Shown piece after piece: positions 46,082 through 57,264 of a stretch of DNA of 64,000 nt. A program made the position numbers and the translations under genes. Numbering within the stretch: the stretch's first letter is position 1; every line of letters begins with the position of its first letter. The notes beneath the pieces are model-generated. The model made no database searches, was not told where the DNA came from, and worked only from the letters and a program-made list of their open reading frames with translations. The DNA is taken from the NCBI RefSeq assembly GCF_009727055.1, contig NC_052351.1, positions 3,102,471-3,166,470 of the forward strand. The letters are read 5' to 3'. The stretch is from Benincasa hispida (Eukaryota > Streptophyta > Magnoliopsida > Cucurbitales > Cucurbitaceae).

Positions 46082-48380
46082 ATATAATGGCGAGTTTATT
46101 TTCCCGGGTCGGTGTGCGACCCGTTCAGCGAATTATACCGACTTGTTAGGCAGTTTTGTTGTCTTTGTTTTTTTAAAGAGTTACAGTTGAAATATGAAGA
46201 GATTGCTAGACTGATGAAGTTCTAAGTTTGTAAGTTTGTAATACATTGCCCTTTATAAACAGAAATCGATTAGTTGAATGTGCCTTTTTGACAATACTTG
46301 GAATTTCATACCTTTTTTAGCTTTCTTTTTCCACACAATTTCATTTTTAGTGGAGAAATTGTTGATAATTTATTTTTATTTTATTTTTTCAATTTGAGTG
46401 GGTATTGAACTTCAGAACTCAAAGTTGATAGAGCAAATTTATGTCAGTTGAATTCTGTTCACGTTAGTATTTTTTATATTTTTCTCCTATTTTAAAAATT
46501 TACTCTAGAATGCAAAATATAACTTTATTTTTACAATGATGTTGATCTTTTATTTTAGTTGTGGCTAATAGAAATTTAAAAATTTTAACTTAGGAGAAAC
46601 CTAGTATGAAAAAAAATTATCATTTCTTAAATATTAAAATAAAATAAGAATAAAAATTTATCAGTAAGTAAGAATACAATTTTAAAAACCAAAGACTAAA
46701 TAAAGTTGATTTTCTTGTAAAAAACATCTTTGCCTCTTTATTTAATTTTTTTAATAAATTATCGTTGACCATATTTAATTTAGAAAGTTATGTAGATATA
46801 ATACCTATGGCCTACAAGTTGAATGAGATTGTTTTTTTTTTTTCCTTCTTTTATTTTCTTTGTATATTTAAAAATACTATAATACAACAGGTAAATAATC
46901 TAATCCAATTATAATACAATTGAAATCAAGTCAAAACTGTAAAAAAAAAAAAAAATGAAATTTGAAAACAACATTAGAGTCTACAATCAAATAAAAAAAA
47001 TTATATAAATTCTTATAATTTGAGATATAATCTGACTTTTTATTTATTAAATAAATCAGATTAAAAAAAGTATATTGATATTTTAGAAAGAAATCTTCCA
47101 ACTATATATATATATATAAGAATAAAAGAAAAAATAATCACAAAAATAATATAACAAAATAAGAAAATACATATGCAAAATTTAACCATCTATGACAAAT
47201 TTGTAAATATTTACTCAAACGAATACATTTTAACAGTTTTCATTTAGGTGTCAAACCAACCACAATGGAAATGAGTGTATTAATAAACACGAGGTCCGTT
47301 GAATCTTCTATCCCAATTGTACCAAAAAAAATAATTCTTCCTTAATATCATGAATCAACAAAAGGGTATAATTAAACAAATTAAAAGTTATCGAGTGTGA
47401 TTGTAATAAACTTTATAGTTGTTCAGGTTTGTACAATTTTACCTATTTTATTTTATTAGTTTTTTTTTCTTTTAGTTCCACGTTGCGGCCTAAATAGTAC
47501 TGGCTTTTTTCTTTTCTTTTTTTTAATGAGTCGTAGATAAAATTATTTATTTCATCTAATATACAAAACATTTTTAAGAAAAAAAAAAAAAAAAACGGAA
47601 ACAGTAAGAATTATAGAAATATTTATTATTTTGATTTTTATGTTGCAAACTTAATATAGAATTATAAAAACATGGGTTTCATTCTTTATTATGAGTTCCT
47701 CCAAATCCCAACCCAAAAAGCCTCCACTTAATGGATGCTTTTATTTTTATTATTCTTAAAAAAAATATTATTTCAAAATTAAATGAAATTTTAAATTTTA
47801 TTTTTATTTACTTAAAAAAATTCTAAATTAAAATTCTAAATCACACATGTTTCACAATAATTTTTGTTTTCTAAAAAAAATAAATCTTATCTTAATAATA
47901 GAACATTTGAACTATATGTATGGATAATCAGATAATCATATTATTTGGTATTAAATATATATATATATATTTTTGTATTGTAAATATTATCTCTTCATTT
48001 TATTGAAGATTTTTTTAATAAAAACAAATAGATTTTTGTAGAAAAAATAATTTAGACGAGAAATTAAATCTTTGTTTTATCCCAGAAAACTTAATAAAAA
48101 AATTTCAAGAATAGAGAATTTAATAATGGCAAATCATTTTTATTTTTATTTTTGTTATTCTTAAAAGTGAACTATTTCAGAGTTAAATACAATTTAAAAT
48201 TTTGTTTTTATTTGTTTAAAAATTTTCTAAATTAGAATAGTTTAAATTCCATACAATTTAAAAATAATTTTTGTTTTCTGAAAAGTAAATGTTATCTTAA
48301 ATTTTTAAATAAAAATACTTAAAACTATATTTAAATATATTAAACATAAAAAGGAAAAGGAAAAGGATAAAGAGATTGTT
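46082..48380. other. NDC1 3' UTR and AT-rich intergenic sequence
   Basis: The first ~200 bp are probable 3' UTR. The rest is very AT-rich with many A or T runs and a short (AT)n at about 47103-47120. The block TTATTTTTATTATTCTTAAA...ATTATTTCAAAATTAAATG (47742-47790) is echoed at 48140-48190, a diverged duplication. No gene seen. Confidence 0.4.
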
Positions 48381-48381
48381 A

Positions 48382-48391
48382 TATATAAATA
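48382..48391 (+). promoter_or_regulatory. TATA box of the LBD gene
   Basis: TATATAAATA lies about 60 bp before the ATG at 48446, which places a transcription start near 48415 and leaves a short leader. Confidence 0.6.
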
Positions 48392-48445
48392 GCATTTGGC
48401 TGTGTATATTATTGTGCTTATAGAAACCTTAGAGAATTAACTAAC

Positions 48446-48865
48446 ATGAGTTCCTCTAATTCTCATTCTCAATCCCAAAAGCCTTCAATCAATTATGGCT
48501 CACCATGCGCAGCATGTAAATTTTTAAGAAGAAAGTGTCTTCCCGATTGCATTTTCGCTCCGCATTTTCCAGCCGATCAGCCTAAAAAATTCGAAGCTAT
48601 ACATACGATTTACGGTGCCAGTAACGTGTCTAAACTTCTTAATCAATTGAGTTATGATGAGCGAGATAAAGCTGCCAAGTCTCTAATCTATGAGGCAGAG
48701 GCTTGGCAGCGTGATCCCGTGCATGGCTGCGTTGGTTTTATATCAATTCTTCAGAAGAGGCTTAATGAACTTCAAATTGAACTCGCCATCGCTCGAAGAG
48801 AGCTTTCAACTTACATAGTATCAGAAGCTCCTCAAGATGCAAATGCTTTCCGGAGATCAAACTGA
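48446..48865 (+). CDS. LOB domain-containing (LBD/AS2 family) protein, class I, single exon
   Basis: 139 residues. LBD proteins are plant-specific DNA-binding regulators of organ boundaries, lateral roots and related processes. The CX2CX6CX3C zinc block is CAACKFLRRKCLPDC (C21, C24, C31, C35). The GAS block runs from about F49 (FEAIHTIYGASNVSKLL), and the conserved DP is in EAWQRDPVHGC. The class I leucine-zipper-like segment follows (VGFISILQKRLNELQIEL). Only about 20 residues follow the zipper, so the variable C-terminal domain is almost absent, as in short members such as the LBD23/LBD24 group; subgroup assignment is tentative. Many class I genes have one intron; here the frame is open throughout. 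A TATA box lies just upstream. Confidence 0.9.
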   Translation: MSSSNSHSQSQKPSINYGSPCAACKFLRRKCLPDCIFAPHFPADQPKKFEAIHTIYGASNVSKLLNQLSYDERDKAAKSLIYEAEAWQRDPVHGCVGFISILQKRLNELQIELAIARRELSTYIVSEAPQDANAFRRSN

Positions 48866-49730
48866 TTTTTATAAAAGTATATTTTCTTTTAAAATTTGGT
48901 GTTTTGTTTATTTTCAAATTTTCAAATTTTTAATCTTTGATTGGTTTTTATCGATACCATTTGAATTATTTTATGTGTGTAGTTTTAAAATTTTAGTTAA
49001 AATTTAAGGATAAATAAAAGCATCAATAGAAATCTATTAATTTTGAAGACGGTATCAATAAAAACATCAAACCAAAAATCAATTTATCCTAAATTTTTAG
49101 TCAGAAAGTTATTTATTATTCTTCATTTGTTAGCATGTTACGGTGACTTGATAATAACAACTTGAAAAAATCTTAATTTATACATTTTAATAATTGTATT
49201 GTATAAATTTAAATTCTAAACTAATAATTGATTATAATTGTATAAGCTTAAACCTTCAACTTCTCATAAGTATACTAATTAATATTCCTTTAGACTTATT
49301 TTATTATTTAAAAAATATCATGTAAAATATATAATTATTTCAAGATTAATAAAATGGACAATTAGAATTGATGTACGAACAATTTTTAAAGTTTAAATTA
49401 TTTTGTTTATAAAAATTTAGGAATTTAATTTATAAAATTATAAGTTCCACACTATTTTTTATCTAAACCGAACACCATAAAAGGTATGAATTAATATACT
49501 TTTGAGAAAGCTTACAATTTAAATTGATTCATTTAATAATTCAACTTTGGATTCAAGCACTTCATTTGAGAACAAGAGTAACATTGTTTGCAGCAAAATC
49601 GAAGACGTATTTTACAGAACTTCAGACGTAAGTAAGGTTTTTGAATGAACCATACCAAGTAGGAAACTTCCGTAGAAGAGATTCATTTAAAGAAAAATAA
49701 GACTGAAAAATAGTCTGAAATATAACCAAG
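48866..49730. other. LBD 3' region and AT-rich spacer
   Basis: The stretch 48900-49100 contains inverted words (TTTGATTGGTTTTTATCGATAC...GGTATCAATAAAAACATCAAACC), a possible small MITE. No coding signal. Confidence 0.4.
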
Positions 49731-49740
49731 GGATCAGGAG

Positions 49741-50289
49741 TAGGGGTGTATATGGATTGGATCGTTGATATTTTTTTTTATCAAACCAAAAATTCAAGTT
49801 GATTGTATTGACAACCCAAAAGATCCGAATAAAATCTCTAACCAAACCCAACCTAACCCTTAAAATCCAGGTTGGGTTGGATTGTCGGATTATAGTTTTT
49901 TTTTATATTATTTTATATTACGTAAAATTATCTACAACATATTACTAATAACTAGGATCTCATATAATTCAAATGTTAAAAATCAAATATCCATAATATT
50001 TATTACAAACTTTAAACAAATACAACCATCATAACAATTTTAAAAGAAAAATATTAAAAATTCATAAATTCAAGAGAAAAATATATGTGTGCACGGGCAC
50101 ATACGTGTAATTCGAGTTGAACTGAGTCAATTCGAATTTTTTACTTAACCAACCTGAGACCAACCCAACCTAACAAAAACAAAAAAAAAAGTTAAACCCA
50201 ACCCAATCTAAGAAAAAAACTAATACAACCCAACCCTTGTAGTTTGGATTGGATAATCTGGATTGTGGGATTTTTCGAACACCCCTAAT
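49741..50289. mobile_element. MITE-like element, ~550 bp, ends TAGGGGTGT...ACACCCCTA
   Basis: Short perfect terminal inversion TAGGGGTGT / ACACCCCTA. Subterminal sequences also mirror: GGATTGGATCG at the left; TTGGATTGGATAATCTGGATTG and repeats of CCAACCCAA/TTGGGTTGG-type words inside. A similar TTGGGTTGG-rich stretch occurs at 59230-59750. Flanks ATCAGGAG and ATCAACCG agree only partly as an 8-bp duplication, so hAT or Tc1/mariner origin is undecided. Confidence 0.55.
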
Positions 50290-51944
50290 CAACCGAACAT
50301 GTAGATGTGAGATATCAAATTTCATTACTTTTCTGCTGCCTAGAAAGAAAATGACATTTTTCTACATCATTCTTCCTCAACAAAATTGGAAATAGAAAAG
50401 GTAAACAAGATACATAACACATGAATTTGAGATTGAATGTCGTCAACAGATGCAATAGACCGAAAACCTATCAGAGCTTTGGTTTACAGTTTACACAATC
50501 TAATCGTGGCTGATCGACAAACCAGATTTAACACCTCCTGTGATGGAATCTGAAAGAAAGAATCAAACAAATGAGCTAAATAGCTGGAAATTAAGTCGGA
50601 AAAGGGTCAAAATGCACTCAACGATACTGTTGCAGCGAATGTTCTATGTCAATCAGAAGTTAAATGATAAACAGCGAGAAAGAGATATACGAATGAGACA
50701 TTTGAAAAACAAACAGAAGCAAGCATAACACCTGTGTGAATAGACTTCGTTGAAGTATTGTGTTGTCATATTGAGATTTCAGCTATCTCAGGCATATGAA
50801 CATGCGCATGCACACACATTCCATATTTTGGCTAAAAGAAGAAGATAAACAAAAACTGAATGGGGTTCTTCTAAACTTTTTGATCGCTATGTGTTCACAA
50901 CAGTAAGAGAGCAATGTTAGTAAGTAGATAAAACCTAACGTATATTATAAAAAATTAAACTTTCATTAAAAAAAAAAAAAAAAAAACACAAGACTCGAAA
51001 TGCATCCAAAGAACAAGTTCACAAAAAAGAGGCTAGTAAAGCACAATAAGACCTGTCGTACAATTCCAGACAAAATAATCGTCACCGATGTCCAGGGAGA
51101 AACGTAAAACTTAGGAAGGACCATATGTACTATGTAGAGCCACCGACTTCCAAAGTTCATCCAAGTGATCACCTCATAATCAAAAGGGTTTCATGAAGCT
51201 CTAATTGATATACCACTGTTTTTAAACCTCACGAGACAAACTTCTCAACGTGAAGCTCTAATATCACAGTGAACTGTATTATATGAAGTAAAACTATGAC
51301 TACAAATGAAATGCACAAAACCAAAAACTGCAGCATGTATAAACTACACATATCAATTAACTTGGGTGAATAGAATGAACAATTTGACAGCCTAGTTGGG
51401 GCGGAGCTTGCAGCTGAAAAGGACGTATATGGCAAGAGTTACGAACAATGATCCTGTTTTTTTTTTTTTTTTTTTTTAAGAATTATGTGTTAAACATTTA
51501 AAACTAATAGAAACCCAACAACTAGACAATTTAAATCAAATATCAGATTAACGTGCAAGATATCAATAATTGCAAATTAGAAGAGTATGAACCCTAGCTA
51601 AGCCATCAATATGAGCTAAAAATTATATCAATTCAAAACGCAAACATTAGTTGAATTAGAATTACCCGGTAAGCTATCATGGGCTTGCAACAAGTATATA
51701 ATAACAGAGTCATTTATGCAATCTTCAAAACTACAGATTGACAGACAAATAAACAGATAAACATACAACTTTTGTAAAGAGTGGTGTACTTTCTCAATAT
51801 AATGAGAGAATATAAGAATTTTACGACACCAGATTTATAAATAGGCTAAGAACATGACAAATCATTCAGTTACCTACTAAATGCAATCTTCATCGTCCAA
51901 AACATAAAACACACTTTCCCTTCGTAACTTATTCTTCTCTTAAA
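50290..51944. other. Unassigned sequence, possibly transcribed from the minus strand
   Basis: Moderate AT content with A runs near 50970 and a T run near 51458. On the minus strand a splice acceptor-like CTTTCAG near 50550 is followed by a short open stretch reading SITGGVKSGLSISHD with a stop. It could be a terminal exon of a transcript beginning near 53283, but nothing links the two. Confidence 0.25.
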
Positions 51945-52650
51945 TAATGGTGGATTCTGCCTTCTGGAATTTGAGGTTGAGAAGAAACCAAACAGATATA
52001 GAAATCGATGAATATGGAGCTCTTATGCAATGCTTGTCCACAATCTCCTAGTCTCATAGTCCTGACAAACGATTATGGACGTCCGAACCGAATGGTATCT
52101 TCTCCAACGGATCTCTCTTGCGTGATAGAGTCCCTCTAACACATATTATGCTTTGCCTATCAATGATTTGATTTGGAAAGAGCATTATCCAAAAAAAGGT
52201 AAACTTCTTCCTATGGGAGCTACCACACAGCCATTAATACTCATGAAAAGCTTCAAAGAACATTGTCCCCATATGGTTTTGTCTCCACATTGGCAAGCAG
52301 TCCTCCTGGAAGATCCTAATCTCATCTCTCATACACTCTTAGTGGACACCCCTACAAAAAGGAGAAAAAAGATGATTTCAGAGAATTTTATGAGAGCCCT
52401 CTGCTGGAATTATGGCAATAAATGCATATAAAAATTTTCTAAGATAAAGAAATCCCCTCTAGATTTTTTGATGCTATAGTTAAAAAATGTTCCCCTTATT
52501 TCACAACTATAACTTTACCATGCTCCTTTCCAATTGGAAAGGTCTTTGTAACTCTTCTTTGGGTCTCCTCTTCTTCTCTAATTTCATACCATCAATGAAA
52601 TTATTTCTTTTTCTAATTTTATACCATCAATAAAATTATTTCTTTTATAA
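51945..52650 (+). mobile_element. 5'-truncated LINE (non-LTR retrotransposon) remnant
   Basis: Broken frames read like the region after the reverse transcriptase in plant LINEs: FWNLRLRRNQTDIEI (51957), then RLWTSEPNGIFSNGSLLRDR (52060-52135), IWKEHYPKKGK, and HCPHMVLSPHWQAVLLEDPN. The zinc-binding domain of such proteins carries a similar CP..VLSPHWC.LC block. The 3' end reads ISYHQ and KLFLF-like tail sequence with repeated ATACCATCAATGAAATTATT words. Frames are broken and the 5' RT core is absent. Confidence 0.6.
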
Positions 52651-52735
52651 AAAGATAAGTTTATGAAAAATCTCCAAAAATCACTATCCAACTCCAAAAC
52701 ATCCACGACCCAATAAATTTGAAACGAAAATTGAA

Positions 52736-52998
52736 AACCTCATTTAGTTTTTTATTTTTATTTTTGAAAATTAAACTTATTTCATCCACATTTTTTATAA
52801 TAATTTACATATTCAATGGTTGAATTCTTAAACATAAACAACTTTTTGAATGCGTTCTAAAAATTTGACTTAATTTTTTAAACATGGATGAAAGATAGAT
52901 AACAAAAGAAGAAATTTAGCGGGATAGATAGTGCTGATAAGCTCCATTTTCAAAAATAAAAATAAAAAACAAAATGTTACATCGGGCTGTTTACGAAA
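52736..52998. mobile_element. Second copy of the MITE-like family seen at 15698
   Basis: Shared blocks in the same order: GAAAATTAAACTTATTTCATCC, TTACATATTCAATGGTTGAA, AAAAATTTGACTTAATTTTT and TCCATTTTCAAAAATAAAAA. It is shorter than the first copy and its ends have decayed. Confidence 0.5.
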
Positions 52999-53109
52999 TT
53001 GGAGCAAATATTTGTGTGTGAACGAAATTTCAGATGATTTCACTTGATTATAACTAAAGTTTGAAAGAAAAAGAGAGATAATCACCTGTAAAACATGAAG
53101 AAGATGAAT

Positions 53110-53283
53110 TTATAATGAGAATCCCAGACGGCGCGCTGTAAACGAACGATTGAATGGGTGGAGGGGAAAGCTTTCGCGATGTCGGGAGATTCTACGGAAC
53201 TGATATGGAGAGTTTGTTCTGTGAGAAGAAGCCGTTGTGAGTGTGTGAGAAGGATTGGCAAACCGGCGGCGCCGGAAAGCCAT
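53110..53283 (-). CDS. Possible small basic protein or first exon, unrecognised
   Basis: The minus strand from ATG at 53283 encodes 57 residues, MAFRRRRFANPSHTLTTASS onward, rich in Arg, Ser and His with few acidic residues. This composition resembles a mitochondrial or plastid presequence. Local GC is clearly higher than in the surroundings, which suggests an expressed first exon. A donor-like ACAGGTGATT follows the stop near 53085, compatible with an intron in the 3' UTR or an alternative frame. I do not recognise the family, and the MITE and LINE remnants lie where later introns would be. Confidence 0.35.
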   Translation of the reverse strand: MAFRRRRFANPSHTLTTASSHRTNSPYQFRRISRHRESFPLHPFNRSFTARRLGFSL

Positions 53284-53289
53284 CGCCCT

Positions 53290-55109
53290 TCTTAGTTCCC
53301 ACTTCCCAAATGTTAACCTTCCTATTAGATGCCCTTGGCCGCTTACATTGCTTGATTTTAAAAATTTTAAAATGTCTTTTTAAAGCGTATTTTCAACCAT
53401 TTTTATCAAAATAAAATAAAATAAATAAATAAAATTGAGTTTTTGAAAACATTTTTTTTTCTCAAATAAAAAAAACATATTTTTTTTTCAAATCAATCCA
53501 AATGTGATGCATTTATAAAGATTATCGCTCTACTTTTTCTATACTAAAATTAGTGGATAAATTAACAAACTCTAAATGAAGGATTTGACATTTAACTAAG
53601 GTCCAATTTAATAGAATTGAAAATTTACAAAGTATGTGTTTTTTTTAAGTGTAATAATAGGCCTATATATTTGTTGAGATTAATATTATAACTTTTACAC
53701 AAGTTTCCTTCTATTTTTCTACGATGCCAATGCCGACACTGAGGATGATTCATTTTACATATTAAATAAACTTTTTATACCATTACAAAAAAGTTATATT
53801 TCAATTTGGTTAAAAATCACTTATAGTCCCTAAACTTTAATAAAAGTAAAAATTTAGTTTTTGAACTTTGGTTTGTAATGATTTAGTCTCCGAACTTTTA
53901 TTTTTGTAACAATTTAATCCATAAACTTGACTATGTAACAATTTAATTCTTGTACTTTAAAATTTTCAATGATTCAGTGCCTATTGTAAAAATTAGTGTT
54001 GGAAATTTATGCTAGATTTAAATAAATGTGGAATAAACTAAGTTATACCTCAAACTCCTACTTTACAGGTTAGAACCAAATAAGTAATTGATCGTAAAAT
54101 AATAAATAATAAAATAAAGAAAAAAAGGAGAACAACATCGATAAATAGATTGGTTCGCCACTACGTTCAGTCTTCTACAATTGCAGGTTCTACTATGATG
54201 AAGATGTCTCTCTTTTTATTCTTTACTGATAGAGGGAGCTCACGACCCTTCTACACTTTACGACAAACCTCTGTACAAATTCAGTATTATAATTAAAGTA
54301 GGGTGGAGGAATCGAATTTCTAATGTTGAGATCGATAGTACAAACACTAGATCATAAACAAATATTTATATATGTGTATTGCTGCCCTTAATAATGGGCC
54401 ATTGCAAAAATAAATCAAGAAAGAATTCTGCATGTTTCTTGTTTTACAAGTGTACCACCGTCCAATATTTCTTTTTTTCACAATTACTCACCTTCAACTC
54501 AACCAATAAAAAATAAGGCTTATGGGTTAAGAAATAAGAGATCGAAGTTTTATCCCCATTTTTTCTAACCGTAAAAAAATTTAATGAGATTTTTTGCCTA
54601 AATAAATCGATAAATTAAAAAAAATTACATTATATATCAAATATATTTTAAGAAATTAAAGTCATGATTTCATTTATTTTATAGTTGACGATCAAATAGC
54701 AATCACATAGAATAGATAGCAATCAACTTTTTAGGCATAAATTTTTTTTTACATGTTTGTAAAAAAACAAAATTTAAAATCACGCACTCAATTTTTATTT
54801 TTTTTTATTAAAATTATAATTATCCTATAAATTAATTAGAAGTTCAATAATTTTATAAAATACAAAATCTGCATCATAAATAATAAAAATTGATTTCAAA
54901 TTTTCTCATCAAAATTCAAGAAGTAAATTGACACAAATCGTTACATATCAATGTGATGAACTAAATTATTGCGGTTTAACGGGCAAACCCTAATATACAT
55001 TATCCTCGTTTCCATTTCGAAACGTCCTCGAATTCCTCCAATTTTCTCAGAAATTCAATACGGTGTCCATTCAATTTGCTTGTTTCCTGGTCCAATCGAT
55101 TACCATCTC
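53290..55109. other. AT-rich intergenic sequence with a decayed dispersed repeat
   Basis: 53820-53990 contains words such as CTTATAGTCCCTAAACTTTA and GATTTAGTCTCCGAACTTTT, typical of dispersed plant repeats and similar to the inverted-repeat family at 36977. 54000-54420 looks like unique or unrecognised repeat sequence. Probable F-box promoter and leader begin around 54950. No other gene seen. Confidence 0.4.
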
Positions 55110-57251
55110 ATGGAGTCGAACTCCGTGATTCAGTCGGAAGCGGAAGCGAGGAACTGGCTTGATCTGCCTGCAGAAGTAATGTCTATGATATTACTGAAGC
55201 TTGGCGCCATTGAAATCCTCACCAGTGCTCAAAACGTCTGCTCTTCCTGGCGTAAGATCTGCAAGGATCCTCTCATGTGGCGTGTCATCGATATGCGCAA
55301 TTCGGGTAATTTGTATGATATGGATCACGATTTGGAGATCATGTGCAGGCACGCTGTCGACCGTAGTTGTGGCCAATTGATCGACATCAACATTGAGTAC
55401 TTCGGCACTGATGAGTTGCTCCAATACATCACTCAGAGGTATCGATTCATTTTGCTCCACCGCATCACTTTAGCCTTTCGCAGTATTTCGGGCTGTTTTT
55501 ATAATCTTGGCGTTCTTTTAAGATTCTTTGGTTCTAGGGCTATGGAGAAATCGGTCTAAAATCGTGTGTAGTTACTGTGGTAGTTGAAACAGTTCTATTG
55601 TCAGTTCGATGTTCTGGCATTGAATCTTGAATTTGCAGTATAGATTTTATTTTGCAGATGTGTTGTTCCACCTGTCTTTGTTCTAGTCTTTATGATTTCT
55701 GTTGTTCTGTTCTTTTTGTTATTTGCTGTTATATTTCTGTAATGTATGTAATACAATTCAGAGATGGTCCAGTTCCATTCTCAAAGGACGTATGTGGAAA
55801 GTATATAAGGATTTAAAGGAAGTGTGGAAGTTTAGGATGAAATTAATTTTGAAACATCTATAAAGGTGGTGTGGAATAGATTGAAGTTCATATATTTCAT
55901 TTATTGCATGTAGAAAACATTTTAAAATTTTAACACAAGGCAGAGTCTGTATCCAAAAAAAATTGTTAAGTAATGGCCAGCGAAAACGAACTTAGAATAA
56001 TATTTTATATTTTGGCGTGTCATCTCCAAATTCTAACAGCTGCTATAATGAATTTTCTTTCTCCCTAGTGTGCCTGCTGCCTCATAAAGTATTGTTCTGC
56101 TCATGTGGGCGACAAGTTTTAAAGTGATGTTCGGAAGTATTCTCTGATATAAGAGAGGATGCCTAAATGCCAATCATTGCTGCAATTTCTTGTGGAAATA
56201 CTATTTTATTCTTTTTCCATCAGAATTGTCAAATATTTCATTAAAATTTCTACCTTGGCACTGACCTTGGTAGTTGAACTCAATGGAGGCATCTGCAATC
56301 CCATTTATTTTTTCTTTATTCTTGTCTTCCATTTGATAGAAAAAAAAAAAAAATCACTAGTCAAAATGGAGACTGGGGAGCAACCCCTTGTAAGTAACTT
56401 GGGAGTCACTTAAGATTTGCTTGGATTTATTTATTTATTTATTATTATTTTTTTTTGTCAAGTATTTCCTGATGGCCTGCCTGTGTGTTTAGAAACATAA
56501 CTTTTGATGCGGGAGTTTTATTTTTATGAGTTTCATATTTCCTCGATTTTGATGTTTCTTTCGATAAATATTCACCCGATGCAGTTCAAATCAACTTAGA
56601 AGACTCCGGCTTGCAGATTGCTATGACATCTCAGATGAGGGATTGACCGAAGCAATTTCAAGACTTCCATTGTTGGAGCATCTTGAAATCTTCATCTATT
56701 CATTTGATGTGGAAACTTTGAAAACTGTTGGACGGTGTTGCCCTCTTCTGAAATGGCTGAAACTGATTGAAGAACAGTATTGGAGAGAAGATATGGTGAC
56801 TAACAAGGAGGCTCTTGCTATTGCTGAAACTATGCCCAAGTTACGTCACCTTCAGATAATTGGTAATGGCCTAACTAACATGGGATTGCAGGCCATTCTT
56901 GATGGCTGTCCTGATTTAGAGTCTCTTGACTTGCGCCAATGTTTCCATTTAAATTTGAACGGACAATTGGGAAAAGAATGTGCTGAAAGATTCAAAGTTT
57001 TGCATCTACCTCATGATCGTCTCACTAATGGTCACGAGTGTACTAACAAAACTATACATTTTGGAGACCATGATTCTGAAGATGAAGATTCGATTGATTT
57101 CTCGGGCATTGATCACGATTACTATGATTTCTTAGTAGACAGTGATTTCTTAGATTATGACGACTCCACAAGAATCAATTACTCTGACTATGAGGACTTC
57201 ACAAAACTCGGTCTCTTTGACCATGATGATGACTCCATGGAATATTATTAA
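55110..57251 (+). CDS. F-box/LRR protein, SKIP19-like (F-box/LRR 23 type), two exons
   Basis: Exons 55110-55438 and 56585-57251 join through a GT-AG intron (phase 2) to 331 residues. F-box proteins are the substrate adaptors of SCF ubiquitin ligases; the F-box binds SKP1/ASK. The F-box is at about 17-60 (NWLDLPAEVMSMILLKLGAI through CSSWRKICKDPLMWRVIDM). Then come the SKIP19-family block DHDLEIMCRHAVDRSCGQLI and leucine-rich repeats (LRRLRLADCYDISDEGLTEA; CCPLLKWLKL; LQAILDGCPDLESLDLRQCF). The last ~65 residues are strongly acidic and Tyr/Asp-rich (HDSEDEDSIDFSGIDHD...). The frame is open further upstream, but MESNSV at 55110 matches the family start. Two degenerate copies follow downstream. 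Confidence 0.9.
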
Positions 57252-57264
57252 CATTTGTCAAGTT

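Noticed and set aside
50540..50728. 62-residue plus-strand ORF
   Set aside because: No family match and no promoter or splice context; composition (Lys, Arg, Asn, Gln) fits AT-rich noncoding DNA.
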